Source: Parus major (lineage: Eukaryota > Chordata > Aves > Passeriformes > Paridae). From it: a stretch of DNA of 64,000 bases. Positions 11,160 through 23,656 of this stretch are shown in pieces. Numbering within the stretch: the first letter of the stretch is position 1; every line of letters begins with the position of its first letter. The translations under genes and the position numbers were made by a program. The stretch lies in contig NC_031791.1 of NCBI RefSeq assembly GCF_001522545.3, forward strand, positions 4,921,376 to 4,985,375. The letters are read 5' to 3'. Below the pieces are notes generated by a model that worked only from the letters and a program-made list of their open reading frames with translations, was not told where the DNA came from and ran no database searches.

Positions 11160-12139
11160 GGCAGCACCTCTGCATCTAGGTCAGGTGGCAGGTTTTGGTT
11201 CACCTCCCGGCTTCCACCACACCTTAGGTGTGTGGGCAATTACCCAGTAACTCTGCACACACCCTGTCAGCTCTAATTACCCGGCAGAGGCAGCGCCAGA
11301 GCAGAGCAGAGCAGAGCAGCAAACTGTGTCATCCACCCTGCAGCTGCTCCTGCAGAGGTGTGGGTGACGCAGTGGGAGCTGCTGGCTCAGCCTCCTGCAG
11401 CTGCTGGGGAGCACAGCACCACCCCTCAGTCCTGTGGGATCCCCACACTCCCGTGGCAGAGCTGATGGAGCTCAGGAACCAAAAGTCCACAGTGTCAAAT
11501 GTCCCGTCCAGCAGCGGCTGAGCGGCTGCATCCCTTCCTCCCGTGGGGACTGAGGATGCTCTGCAGGTCACAGGCTCCTTGTCCTGCCAGAGCTGCACCC
11601 TCCTGCCACACTGAGAGCAGCTCCAGAGCTGGTGGCATTCCCTGAATCCACATGAAAACGCTCTGAGGGCTGGAGCCCCTCCAGGCTGAGAGAGCTGGCT
11701 AAGCTCAGGGTCCCCTCCTGCCCAAACCAGCCTGGGATTCTGTAAGGCAAAGCTGCACCACGAGCAAATAACCACAAATCAAAACAAAAAAACCCCACAC
11801 AAATCTTCTCTCCAAACCAGTCTCCTCTGCAGGCACTGCCAGAACACGAGGAGCTGCCCAGCCTGCTGCACCCCAGCATCTCCTCAGGCTGCCTGGGCCC
11901 TGGGAAGGAGCTGGCTCATCCCTGCAGGGCTGTCCTGATGCCAGACCCTCACATCCCTGCTCAGTGCCCGGCCTCTTGTGCATACTGGGAAAGGTTTGCA
12001 GGCAAGATTATAATCTGAGAGAATTCCAGGCAAAGAGTGCAGTTGTTTTGTTGCTGGTGGCTGGTAAATGAGCCCCCAGTGCCTTTTTGATTGGACTGAA
12101 GCTGGGTGTGAGGGCTGTGTACAGGGGAAAAGGGCAGAT

Positions 12140-12200
12140 CAAATATTTTCTTTGTGCATTTTATAAATAAAACCTATTTAAAAAAAAAAAAAAGTTTTAA
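12140..12200 (+). other. Poly(A) signal followed by an A-tract
   Basis: An AATAAA in 'ttataaataaaacctattt' is followed within about ten bases by a run of some 14 A. That is the arrangement expected at the 3' end of a retroposed mRNA copy, but no parent transcript is recognisable upstream. Chance in an AT-rich patch is equally possible. Confidence 0.25.
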
Positions 12201-12699
12201 ATTCCCCAAAAGAAGGGGGAAAAAAGGGAAAATAAAAGGAGAAAAGGAAAGGCTTGTAAAACATTTCATTTCCTTTAGAAGGAATGCCTTGGCATGACCC
12301 AAATTCACTCCTCTCATTTCCATTTCCTGCAAGTTAAACTGCTTCTCTTTTGATTTGCCTCAGCCTGTATCCCCCCACTTCGTGTTCTCTGTTGGCAACT
12401 GGACCAAGAAATCCCCACATCCCTGCCCCAATATCATCCTTTGCTCCATCCCCTCCACTGCCCTCTGTGGCTGCCCAGAGCTGGCTGCAGGGGAAGCTGC
12501 CCTGTGCTGAGCCCAGAAAATCCTTCCCTGGGGAATCCCTGTGCCCAGGGCTGGGAAATGAAGGAAATGAAGGAAAATGAAGCAGTTTCACCGAGCCCCA
12601 TCACCCCATCGCTTCCTTGATGGGAGGGGCACCATGGTGATGGGGCAAGGGTCCAGCAGGCTCCATTTCCTGCAATCTGGGCAGGGCTGAGCCCAGATC

Positions 12700-12850
12700 C
12701 TTGGGTGGGAGCATTTCTATAAATGCAAATAAATAAAGGAAGTAAATGACAGTCATTTTGGACGTTTTCCTGTATGTAAATGCGTTTCCTTGGTAATCAC
12801 ATCTCTAGTATTTCTGTTTATTTTTATACATCTGTTTTCGGTTAGCCCCC
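12700..12850. other. Short AT-rich patch
   Basis: Composition drops sharply ('ataaatgcaaataaataaagg', 'tgtatgtaaatgcg', 'tttatttttatac'). Possible short conserved noncoding element; nothing more specific. Confidence 0.25.
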
Positions 12851-14060
12851 AGAGCTCCGTGCTGAAGCACAGTGATATCCTCAGATGTCCCTCACCTTCC
12901 CGTGGGAGAGGGGACACTCAGGCACAGACACCCACGTGGGGCCACAGGGGTCACTGAACCAGGCTTTTGTGACCCTGCCCAGCTGTTTGTGGCTCTCAGT
13001 GACATATTTTTAATTGTGCCTCTCCAGTTCCCTGGAGGCTTTTCAAACCCTGGGGCTGGAAAAATCCCTCTGGACCTGAAGATGACCAGGATGCCAGAGA
13101 GTTCCTGCCCTGCTGAGCCTTGGGCTGAGCAGGGTGAGGGCAGGACACCTCGAGGCCAGCTGTGCCAGGGTTTCTGAGCACCCTGGCTGTCCCCACGGCC
13201 AGCACACCACCCTAATTCTGGTGCTCTGCTTCTCCCGGCCCCTGGGCTGCCCAGGGAGGGTGGGATGGTGCAGCCAGGGTGGGATGGAGGCTGTGCCCAT
13301 CCCTTCATTCCCTTTTGAATGCTATGAAGGGCCCCAGCAGCCTGGATGTCCCTCCTGAGATGTCACCTGTGAGAGCTGGGACAGCCAGAGGGGCTGTCAC
13401 AATGTCACTGTGGGGTCCAAAGGGTTGGTGTGGCCTTGGTGTGACAGCACCCCACAGAAATCGGCCATCTCAGCTTCCCAGCAATCTGTAACACACCAGC
13501 TGACCAGGAACTCCTCGTGGTGCCCATGATGTGTCCTCAGTGTCACCCCTGTGGCGATGCTGGGACCCTGGAGGGGTCATTTCCCTCATGACCTCGCTTT
13601 GTGACTGTTTGTAGGTGCTTGGTTCTGAGTCTGTGAGGGTCTGGATGGGCATGGGAGCCGCAGCCTGGGCTCCTCTTGGAGCACTGCTGATGTTTTCCTT
13701 CCCTCCAGTGCTCTTGCAGCTCCTGACTCCAGCAGCTCAGCTCTCCCAGCCCTTTGCCTCCCAAACACCACACAAAATGAGGTGTGCCCTCAGGAGAGCC
13801 CTCAGGGGGGAGAAACCTGAGCTTGATGGTGTTCCACCAGTGAGCTGTGAGCCCCTGGGACAATCTGTGCTGCACTGGGGCACAGTGATGGCCACAGAGC
13901 ACCAGGACAGTGTCACACAGAGGGTCAGGGCTCCTTCAGGCTGGCACCCCTGGCCAGTGAAGGACCCCACAGCAGAGCAGATCCCTCCTGATGAACTGAG
14001 CAGTGAATGTGGTCCCTGCCCTCTCCCAGCCCTTCCCTGAGCGCTGCTTTTTGGTGGGGG

Positions 14061-14520
14061 GTGAAGGAAAGTGTGAGGGATTACGTTGGGTCAGTGTCCA
14101 GAACCCAAATTCTTCTCAATGACACTCCCCTGGGGACACCCCAATTGTTGTTCAGACATTCGTGATGCCTCAAGACAAACTGAGAGCCGAAATGCAGCTC
14201 AGAGCCCGGCTGGAACGACTGGCAAATAAACCTTCCTGGCTTTGTTAAGGATTTTGTATAGGATTCTCCCCTCATTTAAGCTATAAAAGAGCATCCTTAA
14301 GACCATCAGCAGCTCATCCGTGCTCTGTGTCCTGACAGCCAGAGCATGGCAGAGAGAAACTCGGCACAGGATCCGCATCCAGACAAACGAGGCACCACCT
14401 CTGCATGATAAATAACCAACGTGATTCTTTATGCCTTTTAAGTTTTAAGCCTGTTTTGCCCTTCTCCTAATCCATGTCTTACAGCAAGAAATGAGTAAGT
14501 TTTCTAGTGATTTTTTAGCT
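14061..14520. other. AT-richer block, nothing specific
   Basis: Less GC-rich than its neighbours and without a transposon signature. It could be a conserved noncoding element but has no palindrome or site cluster that stands out. Confidence 0.25.
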
Positions 14521-17500
14521 GGTGCTTTCAAACCACGACACAAGGGGAAGTGGCTGCGGCCCCACCACGCAGCACCTGAGAGAAGTCACTGCCGTGAGCA
14601 TCATCCCACCCAGCACATGGCTTGAACCCAGAGGAAAAATCAGTGTTTTCTCATTCACCTGAAATTATCCACCCACTGGAACAGGTACTACATCCTGGTG
14701 ACAAACAGGAGCTGCTGCTTCGAGCACATGTTCTACAAACCCAGCCTGCAGCTCAGCATCATCTGCATGGCTCTGCTGTCCTCTGCATCTCCGTGTGGCA
14801 AAGCAGCTGGAAATGGCCAGGTCCGTGTGGGATGGGAGCACTCATGGTGCTTCCATCATCTTCTGCTCTCTCATTAACCCTCCAGGCCAGGGTTTGTGCC
14901 TTTTGCTGCGGCCCAGCCCTCGGTTCTGGTGTGTCAGACTCAGCATGAGCCCTCAGTGCTGCCTCTGAGAGCTGGCAGACTCATAACCATTTTTGGATAG
15001 AAAAATATAACGCTGCAAGGAGAAAAAAAAATAAAAACAACAAAAAAAAAAAACAAAAACCTTGGATTGCATGTAAAGAAATAAAGCAAAATGCTATTCC
15101 CCCACTCCTGCTGTCTGTGCTTGAGCCTTCCAAGAAGTTCCTGTCCTCATCTGTTCGGGTATCATTTTACAGCTCGATGACAAACACAGAACTTGCCAGT
15201 TTAAACATATAGGGCTTGGTTTTGCTCTCTGGTACTTTCACCTTTCCCTCACAGGGTGGGTGGGAGAGCGCTGCTGGTCCCTGGGGAGAGGCACAGGGTC
15301 GGGCTGGGTGCCCTCCCTGTGCTCTGGGGTCCTCTGCAGCAGAGCTGGGGGATCCACTGGTGCCCACACCCTGCTCTCTCCTCGCCCAGCTCATGGCACT
15401 CCTCACCTCCTGCTCCCCATTCAGAGGAGAGGACATTCTGGGGGGGTTTAGGGCACCCCAGGGAGGCAGGACCCAGCAATGCCCGCTCCCCTTTCAGCCT
15501 CACAGACAGAGAAACCAACCCAAAGCCTTGCAGTGAGGAAGTCGCATTAAATGCTGCATTAGCCACGAAAAGGATGCACACGCTGCTTTTTGCAGCAGCC
15601 AGCACTGCCCCAGCCCCGGGATGCTCTGTCCAGGGTACAGGGGGGCTGCAGCACCCACATTTCCCCTCTCAGCCGCCCCCACAGCTGCTGTCTGTGCCTC
15701 TGCCCCTGGAACTCTGGCCCAGGGGAGGATGCAGCGGGCAGGACCTGCACCCTGGGGCTCCAGGAGCTCTGCATGGACCCCTGGTGCTATCCCCCAGCCC
15801 CATCTCTGGGGTTTGGGGGGGAGCAGGAGCAGTCAGGGCACAGCAAAGCCCGTCTAATCCCAGTGATCCCACAGCAGGATCCGTCCCTGTGGATGTATCA
15901 GCCCTCACGGACTGCAGGGCGTCATTCCGAGATACGGGGCCTTAGGCTTTGGCTGATTTACGCTCCCTCCCTCCTTTCCCTGCCTTTTTTTTTCTCCAGA
16001 AGCTGAAATGTTGAACTGCCTAAGCTTTCCCTCAACGTGTCAGACGGGACCTGCAGGGAGCTGAGCAGGACAGGCCCAGCAGTGTTTGCTGCAGGGTGAC
16101 TCCATGAACAGAGGTGCAGCGCCCTGGTGTCCCCGTGGGACCCAGCACGGCCTCAGGGCACTGGACAACACCAACAGCCCAGATCTCCTGCCCAAATCCC
16201 AGCAAGCTCGTTTTTCCCCATTAATTTAAATTTCAGTGCCCAGTGCTGCTGTGTCACATTTACATCACTGCAGCCATGGCACTGACAAGTGGATGATTTC
16301 AGTACATTTGCACTTAAAAAAGAACAAGAATAATTAATGGTGTAATGACAGGGCAGGCAGAGCTGTGGGGTGGCAGCGAGGTGAGGTCCTGGCTGTTTTG
16401 GAGGGGCTGTGCCTGTTTTTCTGCTCTGACTGTAGCATCAGGAGCTGTGCTGGCAGGATCTGTGTGATCCACGAGCACTGGGGGATGGATCCCAGCCCCT
16501 GGCACAGCCCCACAGGCTGCACAAGGACACTCCTGGACAGCAAGGGCAGCAGCAGTTCGAGGAGGGAGCGTGTCCCTTTTCCCACCCATTTTGCTCCTCG
16601 GTGCCAGAAGAAAGTCAGACTTTCTCGGATCCTCCCGTGAGTCACTTCCTAGGGAAGGAATGAGCCAGCCCTCACAGGCTTGAGGGTTCTGCTGAGATTT
16701 CGGGGCTCAGGGAGCCTTTCTGGGACACATTTCATTGCCATGTTTAAAGTGGAGCTACACAAAAGCACTGCTATTTCCCCTCCTTCCTCTGCTGGACAGA
16801 AGCCGCTTGCATATCCTGCGTATTCCTGGCTTTCTGCAGCAGGAATGGCCGCGCTTCTGGAGTGATCCTCGCAGCACAACTGCTCCAGGGTTGTGTCCAA
16901 GCCCTGGCCAGCAGGAACCCGGCAGGTTTTGCCGGGGAGCCGGAGGAATCCAGCCCTGCCACAGGCAGCACTCCAGGTTCCCAGCCTGCTGCAGCAGCCA
17001 AGCACTTGGATCGCTGGCACTACGCTCTCTCCTTGAATTACTCATCTTTTCCATTACGAGGCCTCCCATACTCCAGCAATCCATCTGTTTGGTGGTGCAA
17101 TTTCAGGATCATGCCTTTTGTCAGTGATGTTAATTTTGGCAGGCAGCAGCAGACGCGGCGCTGAAGCTCCCTGCTGAGGCCTCGCTGCCTTTTCCTGGGC
17201 ATCTGGCAACGAGCTCGGAGGTGCCAGTGGCGATGGCAGCCTCCTCCCCGGCGTGTTTTGTGCTGCTGGTGGCTCCTGGGACCGCCGAGGGGCCTGGCAG
17301 TGTCAGTGCTCGTTGCTGGTAGCGCACACACGGACAGGCGGCCGCAGGGAGCCCCTGTGCCCCGCACACAGCGAGGAACTGCTGTCAAACTGCTCCTGGT
17401 GGGCTCTGCAGCTGCAGCCCTTGGATGAGCTGCCAGATCTTCTCCCATCTCCCCAGGATTTACATGTCTTGTGTCCAGCTTGGTCGTGGCTGGTCAGGGA

Positions 17501-18424
17501 GCTCCTGGGGGGGCTGAGGATGCAGTGCCACCGCAGCTGCTCAGCACCTCAGGGGGACCTCAGGGCAACCAGGCCCCACAGAACCATCTTGAGGAGCTTT
17601 GTGAACACCACATTAGCTGCTTCCTCCCCCTGGTTCTCCTCATCCATGCTGGGTTCTCCCTTCTCTGTCCCTTCAGCTGCGTCTCATTTCCCCCAGTGCA
17701 GCCTGTCCACATCACCCACAGGCAGACCGTGCCCAGGACAGCTGGAAAAGGCCTGGGACACGCAGACAGTGAGGTCAGGGAGCAGCAGGAGAGGCTGAGA
17801 AGCTCTGGAGATCCACATCACACCCTGAGACCGTGACACAGCAGGGACCACGGGGACAACTGGGCACAGGGGTTGGAGGTGTCCATTCCTGTCTCGTTGG
17901 TGTCCCTCACCAGGACACAGGTGCTTTTCCCCTCAGCATTAAACCTGACCTCTCAATCCAAGCTTGGTAGGCTTGCACCCAGAGTTATGAAAGGCTTGCA
18001 CACAAAATGATGCTCCTGTGAGGCTCGTTGAACTCGCAAAACTGAGCTCAGCAGGGAAACTGCTCCTGGAGCATCCCCTTGTGGGGCTTGGCCATGGGGC
18101 CCAGGGGTGTGCCCAGGATGCTGCTCTGCAGCACCAGTTTGGTGATTCTCGAGGGGTCTGGGGGAGCCTGGCCTGCCCACGTGCCTCCCTGGGGACCAGA
18201 AATGGGGAAAACCCTTTTTCAAGCCATCTGAAATCCCCCTGGTGAGGCAAGGAGAACCCGGCTGTGCTGCCCCAGCTGTGCCTCACAGAGGGGTCAGCTC
18301 CATCCCACCGTCCCCACAGCGGGATCAGCCTGGCTCTGCTCTGCCTGTGGAGCCCCCAGAGCTGGCTGCTCTGTGCAGCTGATGGCCCCACAGCCCAGAG
18401 CACGGAGACAGAACACAGCCAGAG
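14521..18424. other. No gene recognised
   Basis: GC-rich unique sequence. An A-rich run at about 15020-15060 may be the tail of an old retroposon, but nothing identifiable precedes it. Open frames up to about 229 codons at 15256-15945 are unspliced, low-complexity in composition and mirrored by frames on the other strand. Confidence 0.55.
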
Positions 18425-18566
18425 CCACAGAAACATTAAAGTTGGAAAAACCCTCCGAAAGGTCAATTCCCACCTTTGTCCAAACCCCCCTGTGCCCACT
18501 AAACCTTACCACAAAGATTTTTGACCCCTTCCAGGGCTGGTGACTCCCCCACCACTGCCCTGGCGA
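18425..18566 (-). mobile_element. Old CR1-like fragment
   Basis: Reads 'ccacagaaacattaaagttgg', 'ccctccgaaaggtcaattcc', then 'actaaaccttaccacaaag' and 'ttccagggctggtgactccc'. This is the order of landmarks in the CR1 subfamilies whose antisense reads '...agttggaaaagacc...ccactaaaccatg...ccagggatggtgactccacc'. Heavily diverged. Confidence 0.7.
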
Positions 18567-20079
18567 TGTGACAGTGCAGGGCTGAGCTTTTGCTTTGCCC
18601 TGTGCCAACACACAGCAGCGTTTCTTCTGTTTCTCACCTGGCTCTGCCATTGCTCTGGGGTTTCTCATCAGGGCAGCTCTCCTCAGTTGCACGAGCCTGG
18701 TGGAAGCCCAGCAGCAGCTGTCCTGCACTGGGAGCAGCAGGGGAACAGAGGGTGCAGGGTGCCAGAGCTCCACGTGGCTCTGTTCTCTCAGTCCTCTGCT
18801 GCTCCCCCAGCCCTCTCCCCCTTGCCAGGGGGCTTTTTGCTCCCCAGGCCTATTCCCTGCTGCAGCCAGAGGCACTTTTGTCATCGCCAGTGCCCACCTG
18901 CTCCTCCTGGCTGCTGCTTCCAAAAGCTGAGGAAGAAATGTGGGTGAGCAGGGGGAGGGAGAGGCCAGCAGAGCTCGGGCATCCCCAGTGCCAGGGGTGC
19001 AGAGTTACTGGAATGAACCTTTGATCCTCAGCTCCTGCAACACCCCCTCTCCAAGGTGGGGAAGGTGTAAAACCCACAGTGGCCAGGGCAGAAAGATTTA
19101 CCCTGTCTTTGGTGAACAGAAAACAGACTAAGCTGGCCACAGGTGGAATATCCCAGCTGGCTGTGGCTGGCAGCTACTGCCAGGCTGCATGTTCTGGTGT
19201 TTGTCTCATCTCCTGCTCTTGCTACAGCCTGGACAGTTGGTGAGGTGCATCTGGAGAGGCCTGTCCATGCTGTGCTGTGCCTGGGGAAGCAGAGAGGTGG
19301 GGACAGGGCTGCTGAGTGAAAGATACCTCAGGAGGACCCTCGGCATCACCCCCAGTTCTCAGCCATGGGTGTGGAGGGGCACACGGCTCATTTGGGACCC
19401 CAGAGCACTCGGCTGCTGCCCTGCAGTGATGCTCCAGGGTGGCGTCTCAAGCTTTAAGGAAGGCATCAAACACTTGCTGGTGGGGCCATGAGCCCACCAG
19501 GAGAGCCCTCAGGGGCACTGCAGCAGGGCATTTCCCTGCTCTGTGCATTCAGAACCTGCAGCACAGTCCCACAGGGTCTGCCTGTCCTCTCTGGTAACAC
19601 CAACATCTCCAGCACTGCCGTCCGTGGCTGCTGCCTGATCTCCCAGTAAGGTCCTGCACCCCAGATGCCTGACCCTCATCTTCTCCTGCACCCCCTGGCC
19701 TGTCTGGTTCCCCATCCTCAGGCCATGGCTGTCACAGGTTGGGGACAGGGTCTCTGCAGCCCAGATCCCCACGGTGGCCACAGACAGCCCTGGAGGGGCT
19801 GGGCTGGGTCAGAAAGCCGGGGGTGCCCTCTGTGTGCACCCACAAAGGTGCCCAAGGCCTGTGTGGGGTGTGTGGGGCTGCTCCCACGTGCTCTGAAGGT
19901 GCCTGGTGGAGCCTGGAGCCGCAGCACATGCAGCTGCTGCAGTCCCCATGCGTCTGTGTCACCGCACTGTGACACTGCCTGCACCACCCGTGTCCCTGCC
20001 TGGGCCCTGCCCCTGCACCGTGGCCATCTGATGTGGGGAAGGTGCTGCAGGAAAGGGGAAATGGCTGGAAAAAGCTCTC
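18567..20079. other. No gene recognised
   Basis: GC-rich unique sequence with no exon or transposon that I recognise. Confidence 0.55.
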
Positions 20080-20530
20080 CCCACTCCCATTTTAATCAGA
20101 GAAATGAAGCAGCTGTTGGAGTGAATAGACCCTGCACTAAAGCAGACGTCTTAATATCTTTTGCAGAGGAGGTGCATTGTGATTCATTCTGTGCATCTCT
20201 ATTACTCAGCTTTTGATAGGGGCTTACTTGTCTCAAGTGCTTTTCATTATTGCCCTAATGCTATCTATTAACATACTGGATGGAGGCTCTTTTCTCATCT
20301 GGAGCATGCATCACTGTGCTTTTAAAGATTATGGGGCTTGCAAATACATAACACTTTACTGCCTCCCTGACATAATTCACTGGGAAAAGAAATACATGTA
20401 AATAGATAGGTAAATAGATAACCGAGTCAGAGGGCTGGGGGAGACAGGGAGGCAGACAGACAGACAGACAGAACCCAGCACAGGGCTGGTTCCTTTGTAA
20501 TAAATGAGAAAAGAGCTGATCTCGGGGTTT
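20080..20530. other. AT-rich block, candidate conserved noncoding element
   Basis: From about 20085 the sequence becomes AT-rich and repeat-free for some 300 bp, with 'gcagaggaggtgcattgtgat', 'ttatgggg' and 'tgacataattcactggg'. Such compositional islands in avian intergenic DNA often align across vertebrates. It ends at two copies of 'taaatagatagg'-like sequence (about 20399-20420) and a short CAGA run (20453-20472). No alignment was possible here. Confidence 0.4.
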
Positions 20531-21533
20531 ATTTAAATTTCTTGGCCAGAGTTTTGATGTCACTTGGAAAATCCCGGGTTCCTAGTTGCCAGCCCTGGTG
20601 GCTGCAGGGTGGGAACGGGGAGGTGGAGAGAATTTTGGAGAATGACCTGGAGACCCCAGAGAGCCACAGGTGGGGCAGGTCTCTGACCCAGACCCCCCCA
20701 GCAACCTCAGCAGCACCAGCTCATCTCAGCTGGGTCAATTGACTCCTTTAAAGCCCAGCGAGGCATTTAACCACTCGGATGGGAGCGATGCAGGCAGAGC
20801 TCGTCAGGGGAAGATTACAGGTGTGGTTTTCTGGGTCAGGGTTGTTACACACTTATCAATCACAGCTCTATTGCATGGCAGCTGATGCTGCATTTCCTGA
20901 CACACACACGGGGAGAGGCAGAGCTGGGACCAGGCACTGGGAATAATTCCCCCCCTCTTTCTTAATTCTGCAAATGGCCATACCTCAAAAAGAAAACTTT
21001 CTGCAATAAAGGGATCAATGGGAATTTTAATTTAACAGCAGCACAAGTGCTTCATTCCTCAGCTCAGGATGACTTTTTCCTTCAGATTTTGTTGAAGTGT
21101 GGTAAGCAATGCAATGGCACAAAAGTGAAATTAAACAGCCAGAGCTTGGCAGGACTGCAGGGTTCAGCTCAGACTGTGCATTTGCTTTCTAATTCTTTTG
21201 GAAACCCATTTCTCTGCCCTGTGCCAGTGTTAGAGACACCTCCAGGCCTGCAGAGAGCACAGATCCCACACTGTTCCCCAAAACCTGGGGGGTTTGACTG
21301 GCAGGTGCTGGTCACACTGACCTTCCCCAGTAAATCAACCAGGACAGGGCACGCTGCTCTGCATCCCAGCAGTGCTGGATTATTTCGGGCAGGATACTCT
21401 GGGGCACGGTTTTCCTGTGCCAGGGCATCCTGGAGAGAGCCCAGCAGCATCAGGGCTACCAGCTTAAACAGTGAGGGGCCAAAGGCAGGTCTTCCTCTGG
21501 CCAGAGGGATCCACAGCAGCCTGCAATCCATGG
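20531..21533. other. No gene recognised
   Basis: Unique sequence with an AT-rich interval at about 20940-21160 and no identifiable exon. Confidence 0.5.
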
Positions 21534-21797
21534 GAGCCTCCAATCCAGGGCTGTGGTGGCCCCACAGGGCCAGGGGGATGAGCAGGAGCCTCCAATCCAG
21601 GGCTGTGGTGGCCCCACAGGGCCAGGGGGATGAGCAGGAGCCTCCAATCCAGGGCTGTGGTGGCCCCACAGGGCCAGGGGGATGAGCAGGAGCCTCCAAT
21701 CCAGGGCTGTGGTGGCCTCACAGGGCCAGGGGGATGAGCAGGAGCCTCCAATCCAGGGTTGTGGTGGCCCCACAGGGCCAGGGGGATGAGCAGGAGC
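21534..21797. repeat. 52-bp minisatellite, five copies
   Basis: Units start at 21534, 21586, 21638, 21690 and 21742, each beginning 'gagcctccaatccaggg' and ending 'gggggatgagcag'. Copies differ by one or two bases (for example 'ggcctcaca' in the fourth, 'gggttgtgg' in the fifth). 52 is not a multiple of three, so each frame walks through all three phases over three units. Long frames on both strands are a by-product. Confidence 0.97.
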
Positions 21798-21931
21798 CCA
21801 TGGAGGTGCAGGTAGGAGGTGCCAGGACGGCACTGTGTCCCCACAGAGCAGGGCTGCAGCTTTGGGGAGTGCTTATCCCTGCTCAGGATCGGGGTTTGGG
21901 CTGCCACACCAAACCAAGGCAGAGAGGGCAG

Positions 21932-22128
21932 AGAACCACAGCAGGATTTAGGTTGGAAGGGACCTTAAATCCCATTCAGTGCCACCCCTGCCTGACCTTC
22001 CACTCTCCCAGGCTGCTCCAAACCCTGTCTAACCTGACCTTGGGCACTGCCAGGGATCCAGGGGCAGCCACAGCTGTGCCCACCCTCCCAGGGAAGAATT
22101 TCTTCCTGATATCTCATCCAACCCTGGC
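21932..22128 (-). mobile_element. CR1 LINE fragment
   Basis: Antisense CR1 3' end: 'aggatttaggttggaaggga', 'ccttaaatcccattcagtgcc', 'ccagggatccaggggcagcc', 'agaatttcttcctgatatct'. About 200 bp, moderately diverged. Confidence 0.9.
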
Positions 22129-22439
22129 CTCTTTCTGTTCCCTGGGTTTACCATCCTCTGTTCTAAACAAACAGGGGGTGTGGAGGAACCCTGCCCTGGC
22201 ACTGAGGTGTGAGATGAGGATGAAGGATGTGCATCCTGAGCCCACTCTGGTGACCATGTTCCCAATCCCTGTGTGGTTCAGGCAGAGGCTTAGGGAGAAC
22301 CAGCCTGTGCCATCCCCATCCCCTGCTCTGCAGCATCGTGGCTTTTGCCTCCTCCCAGCCTCAGGGCTGCCAGAACCCCCTCAGGAAGCTGTGCCAGCAT
22401 CCCCCAAAGGTGTGTTTCCCCGGGTTCTCCCGACGTGTG

Positions 22440-23170
22440 AACGCAGCTTTGCTCTCTCTGATAAATAACCTACAGGATCCATCACAACCTCTTACAAACT
22501 GAGACCGATGCTGGCTCCCAGCTATGATTAATCATATAAACTTGCCTAATTTTATTCTATCAGCCATCTTGTTGCTACATGCCAGATGCTTGCCCTAAAT
22601 GAATAGTGTTGGAACAGCCAAGCATCAAGTTAACAGAATACCAGCAAACATTCCCGACAGCATGAGCAGTCTATAAAACCTGGCACTAAACTGTGTTAGA
22701 GGAAGAGATAAGCTCTCAGAGAGGAGATGGGAAGACTTTAGGCTTGTTGTTTTTTTTTTTTCCAAATGGCTCCATGCAGCATGTGGTGCAGGTGTCGTAG
22801 GAGAAATCCATCCAGCTATGGAAGTATCTCTCCATCTGAGGCTGGCTATGCTATGAATCTTCTAATGGGATTAAGGCTTAATGCCCTAAATAGAATATGA
22901 AATAGTGCTTCCTCTCGCAGAGCTGCCAGCTGTCTTGCAAACAGGGCACAGAAACTTCCACTTTTTGCAGATCAAATCAGTCACTCTCTGAATTGATGGC
23001 AAGAGCCTCATCAACAAGATATAATGTTTTAATGATGTTGTGACATGACCTGACACGCAGTGTCATTTGATGGATTCTCTCGTGTCACGGCGTATTTCTG
23101 ACACAGAAAAATGTAACCTCTTTCCCCTTCCAAAAAGAAAAAAAAAAAAGAGAGAGAAGAAAGGTAGGGG
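22440..23170. other. AT-rich block with palindromes, candidate conserved noncoding element
   Basis: About 700 bp of AT-rich, repeat-free sequence between GC-rich flanks. It contains a perfect 12-bp palindrome ATGATTAATCAT (22524-22535) and a perfect mirrored pair ATTAAG-G-CTTAAT (22870-22882) preceded by GG, which also creates a GGATTA homeodomain core. Homeodomain dimers bind such TAAT-type palindromes. No open frame of interest. The enhancer call is inference from composition and motifs. Confidence 0.45.
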
Positions 23171-23581
23171 ATGAAAAAAAAAATGTTCATTTCTCCAGTG
23201 CTCAGATCTCTGCTGGCTCATGGTGCTCAGCAGTGCCCCAGCTCAGCCCTGCAATTGCCTGGTGCTGGAGGAGATGAATTTCCACCGTGCATTTCTGTAT
23301 CTGCTTTTCACCTCTGCTCGGCACGTTATCGCCTGCTAATAACACGGCACAAATAGCACGGCATTAATAACCAGCAGAAACCATTTCACCCCTCTTTTCA
23401 GCTGTGAATCCTCTTCAAGTCACTTTGGACATTTTGAATTGTTTTTTCTCTGCTGTGATTCCCTGTCAGCCTCCCTGAGTGCTCCCAGGGCTGTGTCTGC
23501 TTCTCCCCTAAATCAGTGCAAGGCCTCAGCATCAGGAGTTTGGACAGGATGGGCTCTGCACAGGGACCATTTCCCTGGCAG

Positions 23582-23628
23582 ATCAGAGAATCCCAGAGTG
23601 GTTTGGGTTGGCAGGGCCCCTAAACAAG
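23582..23628 (-). mobile_element. CR1 LINE terminal 3' fragment
   Basis: 'atcagagaatcccagagtgg' followed by 'tttgggttggcagggcccc' is the antisense CR1 3' terminus, only about 45 bp long. It lies just left of a templated insertion. Confidence 0.8.
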
Positions 23629-23656
23629 ATACAGGGACACCAGCAAGGTTTTCTGG

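Larger units (their letters stand above)
10700..14060. other. No gene recognised
   Basis: Mostly GC-rich unique sequence with open frames on both strands that lack splice context. Contains (CTG)8 at 11136-11159, an AATAAA-plus-A-tract at about 12165-12193, and an AT-rich patch at 12700-12850. Confidence 0.55.

Noticed and set aside
15256..15945. 229-codon plus-strand frame
   Set aside because: GC-rich DNA keeps several overlapping frames open here on both strands. No recognisable protein or exon boundary.
18294..18923. 209-codon minus-strand frame
   Set aside because: It runs through an antisense CR1-like fragment and has no domain or splice context.
21534..21797. CRISPR-like array
   Set aside because: Units are contiguous with no unique spacers, and the genome is avian.
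21164..21907. Repeated peptide (L-I-P-L-A-L-W-G-H-H) as a repeat protein
   Set aside because: It comes from the 52-bp minisatellite, whose unit length is not a multiple of three.
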